Part shown: piece after piece, positions 35,919 through 44,414 of the stretch
Layout: every line of letters begins with the position of its first letter
Numbering within the stretch: the stretch's first letter is position 1
Assembly (NCBI RefSeq): GCF_003387475.1
Contig: NZ_QUNO01000002.1
Location: forward strand, 372,001-436,000
Source of the DNA: Kutzneria buriramensis
GTDB taxonomy: Bacteria > Actinomycetota > Actinomycetes > Mycobacteriales > Pseudonocardiaceae
Reading direction: 5' to 3'
Length of the DNA: 64,000 nucleotides
Translations under genes and position numbers: made by a program
Notes under the pieces: generated by a model
What the model was told of the DNA's origin: nothing
Seen by the model: only the letters and a program-made list of their open reading frames with translations
Databases searched by the model: none

Positions 35919-36087
35919 TTCACAGAACTGAGCCCGCGACTGTTCCGCAAGCTGATCACCGCGGTTTGGCGCGAGGAGGCGGATCCGGTGCGCAAGGGTC
36001 GACCGCGGAGCCTGCCGCTGGAGGGCCGGTTTCCGTCTGGTGACCGCCTATTGGCGCGCAAACTTGACCCCTGCGGCAGCTCTTAGC
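35919..36087 (+). pseudogene. Degenerate IS5-type transposase fragment
   Basis: The stretch encodes FTELSPRLFRKLITAVWREE, then DPVRKGRPRSLPLEGRF, and in another frame (about 36020-36070) LVTAYWRANLT. This matches the N-terminal part of IS5-family transposases with a frameshift in between. The rest is missing. Together with the IS3 remnant it marks a decayed insertion zone. The remaining gap (36088-36275) is A/T-richer than its surroundings and shows no gene. Confidence 0.6.
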
Positions 36088-36275
36088 CAGAGATACGCAG
36101 CCCAATCAAAGTCGACACTCCGAGATATGGCAGGAAAAGAACCGGCACACGCTGCCACGGTCAAGGAACTGCCACGAGTTTGAGACTGATCTCAGCGACA
36201 TCGCCATGAGACAACGGAAAAACCGCAGGTCAATCAACATCGACATGTCACCGGCGGTAAGACCCTACAACGCAA

Positions 36276-36313
36276 GATCGCCCTCGCTACTATGAACAGC
36301 AGCGAGGGCGATC
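36276..36313. terminator. Terminator hairpin after the beta-propeller gene
   Basis: A perfect 13-bp stem (arms gatcgccctcgct and its complement) with a 12-base loop lies 18 bp downstream of the stop of the leftward gene ending at 36332. Confidence 0.8.
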
Positions 36314-36331
36314 AGTGCCGGCGTCCGAACC

Positions 36332-38776
36332 TCAGTGCCTGTAGTCGTAGTCCGGTGCGGTCAGACTTCCCGGCGTCACCAACAGGTCCGCATTCCCCGT
36401 CACCCCGGGATTCGCCCCGTCCACCGAAGCCTGCACGGTACGAGGGCCGAGCTCGCTCAACGGGAACACCAGCAGTGACGTGGTGAAACCGCCGTTCCCA
36501 TCCGTCTTACTGGTCGCCGACTCCGGGAAACCGCCCGCATACCGCACCGAGATCCCGCTGGAGGGAGCGAACCCGGTCCCGGTCACGGTGATCACCGCCC
36601 CCGGGGCCCCGACCTCGGGGCTCAGCTTGATCGAGGGAATCGCCACGGATCCGCTCAACGCGACCAGATGCGGCGACCCCACGGCATTGTCGTCGAACTT
36701 CAACGCCGCCGTCCGCTGATCGGGCGTGGTAGCCGCGGCCAACCGACCGGTGGGGCTGAACCTGACGACCACCTGGCACGACTGTCCGGGTTGGACACTT
36801 GTGCAGCCGTTGGTCACCACCGAGAAGTCACCGTTCTGCGTCCCCGAAACCACGGACACGCCAGTCACGACCAGCGCCGAAGCGCCGCCGTTGACCACGG
36901 TCACCGTCTTCTGCACGTTCTTCGCCAACGGCAGCTGCTGCCCGAAGTCCAAGGGATCGGGGCTTGCGGCGAAGGATGGCAGCCGCTGGACGACCGGCGT
37001 GCCGACGCCCTTCAGCGCGACGGTGAACAGCCGCCCGCTTCCCTTGGCGCGCAACGTCAAAGTGCCGGTGCGGGCGACAGTGTCCGTCGGTGAGAACCGA
37101 ACCGTCACCAAGCACGTGTCCACGCCGTTCAGGGCCCCGGTGGTGCAGGTCTGACCACCCACCGAGAACGGAGCCCCGTTCACGGTCACCTGGTCGAAGC
37201 TCAACGGACCGAAGGCGGTGTGGTGCACGGTGACGGTCTGCTCCGCCGTCTGCCCGATGGTCACGGACCCGAAGTCGACGGGGTCGGCCAGCATCCCGGG
37301 CTGGAACGTCCGCACGAACGAGTCCCGGGCCTTGTTGGTGTCACCGGTGACCAGGTCATCGGCATCGGAGTCGAACGCCACCGACGAGCCGTCGCCGGCC
37401 AGCACGGGCAGAACACTGTCGCCGTCCCCAGGAGCGGACTTCAGGCCGGCGGACGCCAGTTCGGGGTGCTGCGACGTCACCAGGTTCACCACAACCACCT
37501 GGCACGCCTGGAATGTCGGCCCGGGCGCGGACGACGACGCCAGCACGGCGGACTTCTTGAGCAGGCCGATCGGCTCCGGGTGGAAGCAGTTGAACGGACC
37601 CACGGTCCCGGTGCTCTCCGTGATCTGCGGACTGTCGGTCGCGAACGCCAGGTAGTGGCCGTCAGCGGACAGCGCCGGATACCGGCCGTCGTGTTCGGCG
37701 CCGGCAAGGTCCTTTGACGCTACGGACGTCTTCGTCACGGCCCCAGGGCCGGTGGCGCGGTCGACGAGGTGCACGACTGCGCTGGCCTCATCGCCAGCGG
37801 CGTTCAGGCTCGTGAAGGCCACGCGCCCGCCGTCCCTCGACGTCGTCGGCTCGAAGTACCGGGCCCGCGAATCGAGCGGGTTCCCGTCCGTGCCTACGTC
37901 CAGGCGCGTGACCTTCTTGGAGCGAAGGTCGTTGCTGACGATGGCGTAGAACTCGCCGTCGGTCAGATCCGACTGGTACCGAACGGAAGCGAGCAGCTGG
38001 CTGCCGTCGGCGGACAGCGCGGGATCGCAGAAGTCCTCGGTACGGGAATCGGGCAGCGGCATCGTCTCGTTCACGGAGTCGGTCGCGGCGGGCGCCGACA
38101 ACGCGCCGTTGGCCGCCTTGTGCAACGTGGTCGCCACCAACGTGTCCTGCTGCACGGCGCTGCTGTAGCAGCCCCACCCCTCGAGCCACGCGATGCGACC
38201 GGCGTCGGCGGACAGCCGCGGCGAATGCGCCTGCTCGCCACCCTCGCCATGGACCCGCACGTCCGGCGGCAGCACGCTGACGGTGGTCGTCGCGCACTGC
38301 GCGTTCAACGAAGGACCCCGGTCGCACACGACGATCGCGCTACGGCCGTCGCCGGCGCTGTCGGAGATGTTGCCGGCCTCGGTGGTGTACGCGATGTACC
38401 GCCCGTCCGCGGAGATCGACGGCTCGGAGCTGTTCCCCCGCCCCGGCGCGCCCTCCGGCCCGGTGCTGATCAGCGTCGTGGTGCCACCGACCAGGTCCCG
38501 CACGTACACGTCGGTGAAGTCGCTCTCGGCGTCCCTCGGGTCCAGCCGGACGCCCTGGAACGCCACGAACCGGCCGTCGGCCGACAGCGCGTTCTGCGAG
38601 CCGCCGCCGGTGGCCTGGGATCCGTCATTGCGCACCGAGGCGCGCACGGTCGTGCCGGGCGACACGGCCGCGTCGGCGGCCGACCGCTGGCCGATCACGA
38701 GCAGGACGGTCGTCGCCACCAGGAGGCCGACCGCCGCCACGAGGGCGACCAGGGGCCCGCGGACATGCAAGCTCAT
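36332..38776 (-). CDS. Secreted beta-propeller protein with choice-of-anchor D and IPT/TIG-like domains
   Basis: This 814-aa protein begins with a signal sequence or anchor (residues 9-31, VALVAAVGLLVATTVLLVIG), followed by a TolB/PD40-like propeller (repeated LSADGRFVAF, ISADGRYIAY, LSADGHYLAFATD; about 60-470). Two choice-of-anchor-D/Hydin-like domains (about 500-720; PVDFGSVTIGQTAEQTVTV and PLDFGQQLPLAKNVQKTVTV) and an IPT/TIG-like C-terminus (about 725-800) follow. Its promoter region shares the conserved element of the eCIS operon, so it is probably eCIS-linked. An envelope-exposed role or scaffold is likely. Confidence 0.85.
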   Translation of the reverse strand: MSLHVRGPLVALVAAVGLLVATTVLLVIGQRSAADAAVSPGTTVRASVRNDGSQATGGGSQNALSADGRFVAFQGVRLDPRDAESDFTDVYVRDLVGGTTTLISTGPEGAPGRGNSSEPSISADGRYIAYTTEAGNISDSAGDGRSAIVVCDRGPSLNAQCATTTVSVLPPDVRVHGEGGEQAHSPRLSADAGRIAWLEGWGCYSSAVQQDTLVATTLHKAANGALSAPAATDSVNETMPLPDSRTEDFCDPALSADGSQLLASVRYQSDLTDGEFYAIVSNDLRSKKVTRLDVGTDGNPLDSRARYFEPTTSRDGGRVAFTSLNAAGDEASAVVHLVDRATGPGAVTKTSVASKDLAGAEHDGRYPALSADGHYLAFATDSPQITESTGTVGPFNCFHPEPIGLLKKSAVLASSSAPGPTFQACQVVVVNLVTSQHPELASAGLKSAPGDGDSVLPVLAGDGSSVAFDSDADDLVTGDTNKARDSFVRTFQPGMLADPVDFGSVTIGQTAEQTVTVHHTAFGPLSFDQVTVNGAPFSVGGQTCTTGALNGVDTCLVTVRFSPTDTVARTGTLTLRAKGSGRLFTVALKGVGTPVVQRLPSFAASPDPLDFGQQLPLAKNVQKTVTVVNGGASALVVTGVSVVSGTQNGDFSVVTNGCTSVQPGQSCQVVVRFSPTGRLAAATTPDQRTAALKFDDNAVGSPHLVALSGSVAIPSIKLSPEVGAPGAVITVTGTGFAPSSGISVRYAGGFPESATSKTDGNGGFTTSLLVFPLSELGPRTVQASVDGANPGVTGNADLLVTPGSLTAPDYDYRH

Positions 38777-38819
38777 GGGCCAGAAGCTAGGGCAGCGCCG
38801 ACGAACCCGCCGCCAGCCA

Positions 38820-38896
38820 ACAGGCGTCCTTCGGGCCGCCGCTGCTCGCCCCTAGGTGCGAACCGGGTTGCACCCAGGCGCTCCCGAACGTCGCTG
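38820..38896. promoter_or_regulatory. Conserved eCIS intergenic element, copy 2
   Basis: This 77-bp stretch matches 20214-20291 with one gap, including the exact blocks acaggcgtcc, tcgcccctaggtgc and cgtcgctg. It lies 44 bp upstream of the leftward beta-propeller start, the same distance as copy 1 has to the DUF4255 start, and 35 bp before the rightward membrane-protein gene. Confidence 0.75.
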
Positions 38897-38930
38897 CCCC
38901 CGATCGTGCCAGCGTCCGACACTTTTCGCC

Positions 38931-40202
38931 ATGGGTGCCATCACGTCGCTCGAACAGCCGAGCCTGGCCGTCAATCCCGGCGAGCAGGCCCACTGTGTCG
39001 TGCAGATCCGCAACACCGGCAGCATCGTGGACCAGTTCGCCGTGGACGTCATCGGCGACGCGCAGCAGTGGGCGACCGCCGAGCCGCGCGTCGTGAACCT
39101 GATGCCCGGCGACATGGGCACCGTGTCGCTGACCTTCGCCCCGCCGCGCAGCTCGGAGGCGCGCGCGGGGCAGACGCCGTTCGGCGTCCGCGTGAAGTCC
39201 CGGGAGGACCCGGAGGGCTCGGTCGTCGACGAGGGCGTGATCACCGTCGCCCCGTTCATCGACCTGCGCGCCGAGGTGACGCCGCGCACCTCGCACGGCC
39301 GGATGAGCGGCCGGCACGAGCTGGTGATCGACAACCTCGGCAACTGCCCGGCCGAGGTCGAGCTGATCGCCACCGACACCGAGGAGCGGCTGTCCTTCCG
39401 CTTCCGGCAGCCGACGCTGACGGTGGAGCCCGGCACGGCGGCGTTCGTGCCGTTCACGGCCAAGCCGCACAAGCGGTACCTGCGCGGGGCGGAGCGCAAG
39501 CACCAGTTCCAGGCCACGGTGCTGACCACCGGCGGCGAGCCGGTCAACGCGGACGGCGCGTTCATCCAGAACCAGTTGCTGCCCAAGTGGCTGCTGCCGG
39601 CGCTGGCCGCGCTGCTGGCGTTGATCATCCTGGCCGTCGCGCTGTGGTTCACGGTGATCAAGCCGGAGGTGCAGTCCACGGCCAAGGAGGCGGCGCAGGA
39701 GCAGGTGACGCCGGTCATCTCCATCGCCAACCAGGCCCAGCAGCAGGCGTCCTCGGCGCAGCAGCAGGCCTCCCAGGCGCAGGCGGCGGCCGGCGGCGGC
39801 GCGCCGAAGCCGGGCACGCCGGGCACGGGCACGGGGACCGGCGCGGGCGACGTGCCCGGCACGGACACCGACTTCCGTATCGTGGCCAACGCCCCGGTGA
39901 CCGCGGATCCCAACAACTTCAAGAAGTTCGGCATGGACACGCCGCCGCCGGCGGACAAGACCCTTGTGGTGACGGACTTCCTGCTCCAGAACCCGTACGG
40001 TGACACCGGCATCATCCGGCTCCAGCGGGACAACCAGGTGCTGGCGGAGTTCGGCCTCGGCAACTTCCGGGCCTTCGACTACCACGTCGGCCAGACCTGG
40101 CGGTTCGCCCCGGGACAGCACCTCGTGATCACGGTCAACTGCGCGTCGGCGACCTCGGGCACCTGCCGCAGCTCGGCCTCGTTCTCCGGTAAAATCCAGT
40201 AG
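38931..40202 (+). CDS. Single-pass membrane protein with NEW3/COG1470-like beta domains ('hydrolytic protein' of eCIS loci)
   Basis: This 423-aa protein has two immunoglobulin-like domains at the N-terminus (about 1-215; TSLEQPSLAVNPGEQAHCVVQIRNTGSIVDQF and RAEVTPRTSHG), one membrane helix (about 224-244), a Gln/Ala-rich stretch (QQQASSAQQQASQAQAA) and a C-terminal extracytoplasmic domain (about 310-423). Similar proteins, annotated as hydrolytic proteins, occur in Streptomyces eCIS clusters (from memory). The ATG at 38931 gives the conserved N-terminus. It is divergent from the beta-propeller gene and shares the eCIS element. Confidence 0.82.
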   Translation: MGAITSLEQPSLAVNPGEQAHCVVQIRNTGSIVDQFAVDVIGDAQQWATAEPRVVNLMPGDMGTVSLTFAPPRSSEARAGQTPFGVRVKSREDPEGSVVDEGVITVAPFIDLRAEVTPRTSHGRMSGRHELVIDNLGNCPAEVELIATDTEERLSFRFRQPTLTVEPGTAAFVPFTAKPHKRYLRGAERKHQFQATVLTTGGEPVNADGAFIQNQLLPKWLLPALAALLALIILAVALWFTVIKPEVQSTAKEAAQEQVTPVISIANQAQQQASSAQQQASQAQAAAGGGAPKPGTPGTGTGTGAGDVPGTDTDFRIVANAPVTADPNNFKKFGMDTPPPADKTLVVTDFLLQNPYGDTGIIRLQRDNQVLAEFGLGNFRAFDYHVGQTWRFAPGQHLVITVNCASATSGTCRSSASFSGKIQ

Positions 40203-40212
40203 AATCGGCCGT

Positions 40213-40686
40213 ATGACGGAGCGCAGGCCCGCCGGTGTCAACTTCGAGACGTGGCTGGACAAGCAGATCCGTGAGGGGGAACAGCGGGGGGAGTTCGACA
40301 ACCTTCCGGGCAAGGGGAAACCGCTGCCCGACCGTGGCGAGCTGCGCGACCCGGACTGGTGGGCGCGCAGCTACCTCGCGCGTGAGGGTGGCCCGACCGA
40401 GGCCTTGCTGCCGACGTCGCTCCAGCTGCGCAAGGAAGTCGAGCGACTGTCGGAAACGGTGCGGGACATGCCGTCGGAGCGGCTGGTGCGGGAGCATGTC
40501 GCCGACCTGAACAAGCGCATCGCCGCCTGGCTGCGGTCGCCGAGCGGGCCGCACGTCCGGGTCGGCCCGCAGAACGCCGACGCGGTGGTCGCCGAGTGGC
40601 GCGCGGCCAAGGCCACGCCACGGCCGGTGCTGGCGACACCCGAGCCCGGGAAGAAGCGCCGCTGGTGGAACCGGCGGATGTCCTGA
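40213..40686 (+). CDS. DUF1992 protein (DnaJC28-like conserved domain)
   Basis: This 157-aa protein has the DUF1992 core (WLDKQIREGEQRGEFDNLPGKGKPLPD, then DPDWWARSYLAREG) with conserved GKGKPL. The role is unknown; the domain occurs in DnaJ-subfamily C28 homologues but no J domain is present here. The ATG at 40213 is 10 bp after the previous stop, so read-through from the membrane-protein gene is possible. Confidence 0.87.
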   Translation: MTERRPAGVNFETWLDKQIREGEQRGEFDNLPGKGKPLPDRGELRDPDWWARSYLAREGGPTEALLPTSLQLRKEVERLSETVRDMPSERLVREHVADLNKRIAAWLRSPSGPHVRVGPQNADAVVAEWRAAKATPRPVLATPEPGKKRRWWNRRMS

Positions 40687-40750
40687 TACGTGGGTATCGT
40701 GGCCTGATGGACACGGGCGCGGCGGCACCGCGGACAGCACGATCGGTGCC

Positions 40751-41374
40751 ATGACCATCGATATCCCCGACACCGGGCTCGCCCGCGCGGCCACCGAGTT
40801 CGTCCGCGACCAGACGTCCGACCTGGTCTTCGACCACTCCCGGCGGGTCTACCACTGGGGCAGCCTCCAGGGCCGCAACCGGGACCTCAGCGTCGACCCG
40901 GAGCTGCTCTACGTCGCCGCCATGTTCCACGACATCGGCCTGGGCGAGAAGCACCGCACCAGCGGCCGCCGCTTCGAGGTGGACGGCGCGGACGCGGCCC
41001 GGGACTTCCTGCGCGGCCACGGCGTCCCCGACGACAGCGTCCGCCGCGTGTGGACGGCGATCGCGCTGCACACCACGCCCGGCATCCCGGAGTTCATGGA
41101 GCCGGAGGTCGCGCTGCTCACCGCCGGCGTCGAGTACGACGTGCTCGGCATCGGCTTCCACGACATCGACCCGGACACCCGCGCCGAGGTGGTCGCGCTG
41201 CACCCCCGCCCGGACTTCAAGCGCCGCATCCTGAAGGCCTTCACGGAGGGCATCGCGTCCAGGCCGGAGACCACCTTCGGCAACGTCAAGGCGGACGTCC
41301 TCCAGCACTACCTGCCCGGCTTCGAGCGCGGCGACTTCGTGGAGGCGATCGTGAACTCGGCCTGGCCGGAATGA
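40751..41374 (+). CDS. HD-domain metal-dependent phosphohydrolase
   Basis: This 207-aa HD-superfamily protein has the metal ligands H in FDHSRRVYHW, HD in AMFHDIGLG, and H in AIALHTTPG with a later D. It resembles cyanamide hydratase-like HD proteins of actinobacteria; the substrate is unknown. Its stop overlaps the ATG of the next regulator gene, so the two are co-transcribed. Confidence 0.85.
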   Translation: MTIDIPDTGLARAATEFVRDQTSDLVFDHSRRVYHWGSLQGRNRDLSVDPELLYVAAMFHDIGLGEKHRTSGRRFEVDGADAARDFLRGHGVPDDSVRRVWTAIALHTTPGIPEFMEPEVALLTAGVEYDVLGIGFHDIDPDTRAEVVALHPRPDFKRRILKAFTEGIASRPETTFGNVKADVLQHYLPGFERGDFVEAIVNSAWPE

Positions 41375-42333
41375 GCCGTCACCTGATGGTCGTGTTGGCC
41401 TTCGACGGCGTGCAGCTACTCGACGTCGCCGGTCCGGTCGACGTGCTGAACACCGCCAACGAACAGGGCGCCGACTACCAGGTCCTGATCGCCTCGCTCA
41501 CCGGCGACGCCGTCCGCACGTCGGCGGGCGTCCGGATCGCCGCCGACGTCGCGTTGGCGGACGTGCCGCGCAAGGTCGGCACGGTGTTCGTGCCGGGGAC
41601 GCCGGACTGGCTGCGCGCCATCGCGGACCGGCCGCTGACCGACGCCGTCCGCGACCTGGCCGACCGCGCGGAGCGGGTGGCCGGCGTGTGCGCGGGGACG
41701 TTCCCGCTGGCCGAGGCGGGGCTGCTGGACGGCCGCAAGGTGGCCACGCACTGGGCGCTCGCCGACGTGCTGGCCCGCCGCTATCCGCTGGTCACGGTGG
41801 AGCCGGATCCGCTGTTCGTCCGGGACGGCAAGATCATCACCTCCGCGGGCATCACCGCCGGCATCGACCTGACGGTGTCGCTGGTCGAGGACGACCACGG
41901 CGCCGACCTGGCCCGGGCCGTCGCGAGGCACCTGGTGGTGTTCATGGCCCGGCCGGGCGGGCAGTCGCAGTTCAGCGCCCGCCTCGGCCCGCGCAACCCG
42001 CGCAGTGAGGCCGTCCGGCAGGTGATGGACGCGATCGTCGCCGATCCGGCGGGCCCGCACCGCCTCGAGGACCTCGCCGCCATGGCCAACCTCAGCGGTC
42101 GGCACCTGACGCGGCTGTTCACCGCCGAGATCGGCAGCACGCCGGCGGAGTTCGTCGACTCGGTGCGGGTGGAGGCCGCCCGCGCGCTGCTGGAGGGCGG
42201 CAGCGACGCCGTCGACCTGGTCGCGCGCCGGGTCGGACTGGGCTCCGCGGAATCGCTGCGGCGGCTGTTCCTGCGCACGCTCGCCGTCACGCCGAGCGCC
42301 TACCGAGCCCGTTTCCGCACCTCACGACGCTGA
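41371..42333 (+). CDS. GlxA-family AraC-type transcriptional regulator (DJ-1/PfpI domain fused to AraC HTH)
   Basis: This 320-aa regulator has an N-terminal DJ-1/PfpI-like domain (about 1-185, with nucleophile-elbow VAGVCAGTFPLAEAG) and a C-terminal AraC double helix-turn-helix (about 230-315, LEDLAAMANLSGRHLTRLFTAEIGSTPAEFV). It is coupled to the HD protein by ATGA overlap. GlxA proteins sense small metabolites; the target is probably local or unlinked. Confidence 0.9.
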   Translation: MSRHLMVVLAFDGVQLLDVAGPVDVLNTANEQGADYQVLIASLTGDAVRTSAGVRIAADVALADVPRKVGTVFVPGTPDWLRAIADRPLTDAVRDLADRAERVAGVCAGTFPLAEAGLLDGRKVATHWALADVLARRYPLVTVEPDPLFVRDGKIITSAGITAGIDLTVSLVEDDHGADLARAVARHLVVFMARPGGQSQFSARLGPRNPRSEAVRQVMDAIVADPAGPHRLEDLAAMANLSGRHLTRLFTAEIGSTPAEFVDSVRVEAARALLEGGSDAVDLVARRVGLGSAESLRRLFLRTLAVTPSAYRARFRTSRR

Positions 42334-42362
42334 CGTTGATCGGTGCCGCCGATCAACGTCAG
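42330..42362. terminator. Bidirectional terminator hairpin between convergent genes
   Basis: A perfect 14-bp stem (arms ctgacgttgatcgg and its complement) with a 5-base loop includes the last bases of the GlxA-type gene stop. It lies 11 bp from the stop of the leftward gene at 42373 and so can serve both strands. Confidence 0.88.
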
Positions 42363-42372
42363 AGCGTGACGG

Positions 42373-43038
42373 TCAGTCGGCGACGAACTCCAGGTGCCCG
42401 TACGCGACGGTGGCCTTCGACCAGGACGCGCCGAGCTCGCCCACGAAGGTCTTGATCGCCCCCAGCTCGGAGGAGTCGGCGATCAGCGCCAGCCGGTTGC
42501 CGTCGGCCGTGACCGATCCACCGCCGAGCTCCTCGCGCAGCACCGGATCCGCGGCCAGGCCGTTGAACAGCTGCTGCACGGTGACGCCCGGCACCTCGAC
42601 CTCGACCGAGTCGGCGCCGGCCTGCGGGAGGTACTGGAACGTGAGCACCGACTCCTGGTCGTACTGCTTGCGGATCACCGACGCGATGTGGTGCAGGTTC
42701 GTCGCGCTGACGTGGTCCACATCGAACTCGCGGGACCGCTCGTAGGTGGCGGTCTTGAGGTCGTCCGACCAGAACACGCCGTTGAGCAGGGTGCTGCACC
42801 CGGGCCGGGCCCCGTTGGCGGCGATGATGCCCTCGACCTGAGCGCCGAACGCGACCAGGCGGGTCTTCAGCCGAGGGTCGTTCGGATCCGTGATGGTGGC
42901 GGTGTTGTTGGTGGCGAATATTTCCCCAAAGGGATGAGACACAGCAGGATGGTGAACGGTGGACGCGGCGGCTTCCGGCGCGAGGCCGACGCCGATGGCG
43001 ATGATGGCCAGCGCGGCGAGAACGGGCCGTCGTGACAT
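42373..43038 (-). CDS. Secreted protein of unknown function
   Basis: This 221-aa protein has a clear signal peptide (MSRRPVLAALAIIAIGVGLAPEAAAS), cleaved near residue 24. The mature part is acidic, without a recognised domain, including KTRLVAFGAQVEGI, SVIRKQYDQESVLTFQYLPQ and VPGVTVQQLFNGLAAD. One disulfide-forming Cys may occur (GCSTLL). The ATG at 43038 is used, since the upstream frame lacks a signal. No function is inferred. Confidence 0.78.
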   Translation of the reverse strand: MSRRPVLAALAIIAIGVGLAPEAAASTVHHPAVSHPFGEIFATNNTATITDPNDPRLKTRLVAFGAQVEGIIAANGARPGCSTLLNGVFWSDDLKTATYERSREFDVDHVSATNLHHIASVIRKQYDQESVLTFQYLPQAGADSVEVEVPGVTVQQLFNGLAADPVLREELGGGSVTADGNRLALIADSSELGAIKTFVGELGASWSKATVAYGHLEFVAD

Positions 43039-43115
43039 GGTGCTTTCCCCTCCCAGTAAATGCGCGCAGGGTAGCCGGGACGGCGTCACCGCCGCGTCAC
43101 GAGTACGTTCCGTCC

Positions 43116-43559
43116 ATGCGCAGCGCGGGAATCCTGGTCTTCCGAAGGGTCGACGGCCGGACGGAGGTGCTGATCGGTCACATGGGGGGACCGTTCTGGG
43201 CCCGAAAGGACGACGGCGCCTGGTCCGTGCCGAAGGGACTGATCGACGACGGCGAAGAGCCGCTGGCCGCCGCGCGCCGCGAGTTCCGGGAGGAGCTCGG
43301 CCTGCCCGCGCCGGACGGCGAGCTGCTGCCGCTGGGCGAGGTGAAGCAGTCCGGCAAGACCGTGACCCTGTGGGCGGTGGAGGGAGATCTCGATCCGGCC
43401 GCCGTCGTGCCCGGCACCTTCGAGCTGGAGTGGCCGCCCAAGTCGGGCAGGACCAGGGAGTTTCCCGAAATGGACCGGGTCGCGTGGTTCGGCCTGGACG
43501 ACGCCCGCGTCAAGTTGGTCAAGGGACAGCGCCCGTTCCTGGACCGGCTGCCCACCTGA
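43116..43559 (+). CDS. NUDIX hydrolase
   Basis: This 147-aa protein has a complete Nudix box (G71-type pattern: GLIDDGEEPLAAARREFREELGL is split here; key residues are G, E, then REFREE and GL) preceded by ARKDDGAWSVPKG. It probably hydrolyses a nucleoside diphosphate linked to another moiety; the substrate is unknown. The ATG at 43116 (MRSAGILVF) is used over the longer frame. Confidence 0.9.
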   Translation: MRSAGILVFRRVDGRTEVLIGHMGGPFWARKDDGAWSVPKGLIDDGEEPLAAARREFREELGLPAPDGELLPLGEVKQSGKTVTLWAVEGDLDPAAVVPGTFELEWPPKSGRTREFPEMDRVAWFGLDDARVKLVKGQRPFLDRLPT

Positions 43560-43648
43560 GCACACGTTGACGGCTCAGCTTTGAATGCCGTACAACGATG
43601 ACATCCGCCGCCGCAACGTGGTCGAAAGCCATCTTGCGGAGGAATCGC

Positions 43649-44365
43649 ATGGCGAAGTTGAAGTACGCGTTGGCCGCCCTGCTCGCGGCCGCCGCGGTGC
43701 TCGTCCCTGCTCAGCTCACGGCTCAGGCCGCACCCCAGGCTCCGGCCGCCGCGTCCCAGGCGGCGGCGCCGAAGGCGGACGGCGGTAGCCCGACGGCCGC
43801 CGAGCTGTTGGCGAAGACCGCCAACTGCAAGGTGGTGAGCAAGGGCACCTACACGAACACCCAGGCCAACAAGAAGGTCAACATCTGCGGCGCCACCGGC
43901 GCCTTCTTCTGGACGTCCGGCATGAACATCGACTGCGACGGCCAGACCACCGCGCAGTGCAACAAGAACACCGACTGCTGCTATCAGAACGACACCTCGT
44001 TCCACCTGGCCAACGGCAAGCCGCTCAGCGCCGCCGTCACGCCGTACGTGGTGATCCCGCTGCCCAGCAGCCGCTTCAGCTACAGCAAGAACGGCATCAA
44101 GGGCGGCGACATCCTGGCCGTGGTCTACAAGGGCCAGGTCGAATACGCGGTCTTCGGCGACGAGGGCCCGAACAACATCATCGGCGAGGCCTCGTACGCG
44201 ACGGCCAAGTCGCTGGGGATCAACCCCGACCCCAAGAACGGCGGCACCGCCGACCCCGTGACCTACATCGTGTTCCCGGGCTCGAAGTCCGGCGCGATCG
44301 AGGACCACAACGCGACCGTGACGGCGGGCCGCAAGGCCGCCGCCGCGTTCGTCAGCAAGAACTGA
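43649..44365 (+). CDS. Secreted chitosanase, glycoside hydrolase family 75
   Basis: This 238-aa secreted enzyme has a signal peptide (residues 1-30, KYALAALLAAAAVLVPAQLTAQA) and the GH75 core: AFFWTSGMNIDCDGQ, TPYVVIPLP, GDILAVVYKGQVEYAVFGDEGP and IGEASYATAKSLG. Acidic residues in DIDCDG and FGDEG are probable catalytic positions. Four Cys near CNKNTDCC suggest disulfides. The ATG at 43649 follows gcggagga. It hydrolyses chitosan in fungal walls. Confidence 0.92.
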   Translation: MAKLKYALAALLAAAAVLVPAQLTAQAAPQAPAAASQAAAPKADGGSPTAAELLAKTANCKVVSKGTYTNTQANKKVNICGATGAFFWTSGMNIDCDGQTTAQCNKNTDCCYQNDTSFHLANGKPLSAAVTPYVVIPLPSSRFSYSKNGIKGGDILAVVYKGQVEYAVFGDEGPNNIIGEASYATAKSLGINPDPKNGGTADPVTYIVFPGSKSGAIEDHNATVTAGRKAAAAFVSKN

Positions 44366-44373
44366 GCGACAGC

Positions 44374-44403
44374 GGGGCGGGGGCTCGCCCGAGCCCCCGC
44401 CCC
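44374..44403. terminator. Terminator hairpin after the chitosanase gene
   Basis: A 14-bp stem (arms ggggcgggggctcg and complement) with a 2-base loop lies 8 bp after the chitosanase stop and 11 bp before the stop of the convergent membrane-protein gene. It is very G/C-rich and bidirectional. Confidence 0.85.
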
Positions 44404-44414
44404 GACCCCTCGCG

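Noticed and set aside
15808-40202. Prophage interpretation of the tail-like region
   Set aside because: No terminase, capsid, portal, integrase or lysis gene was seen; DUF4157, DUF4255 and the gene order fit an eCIS instead.
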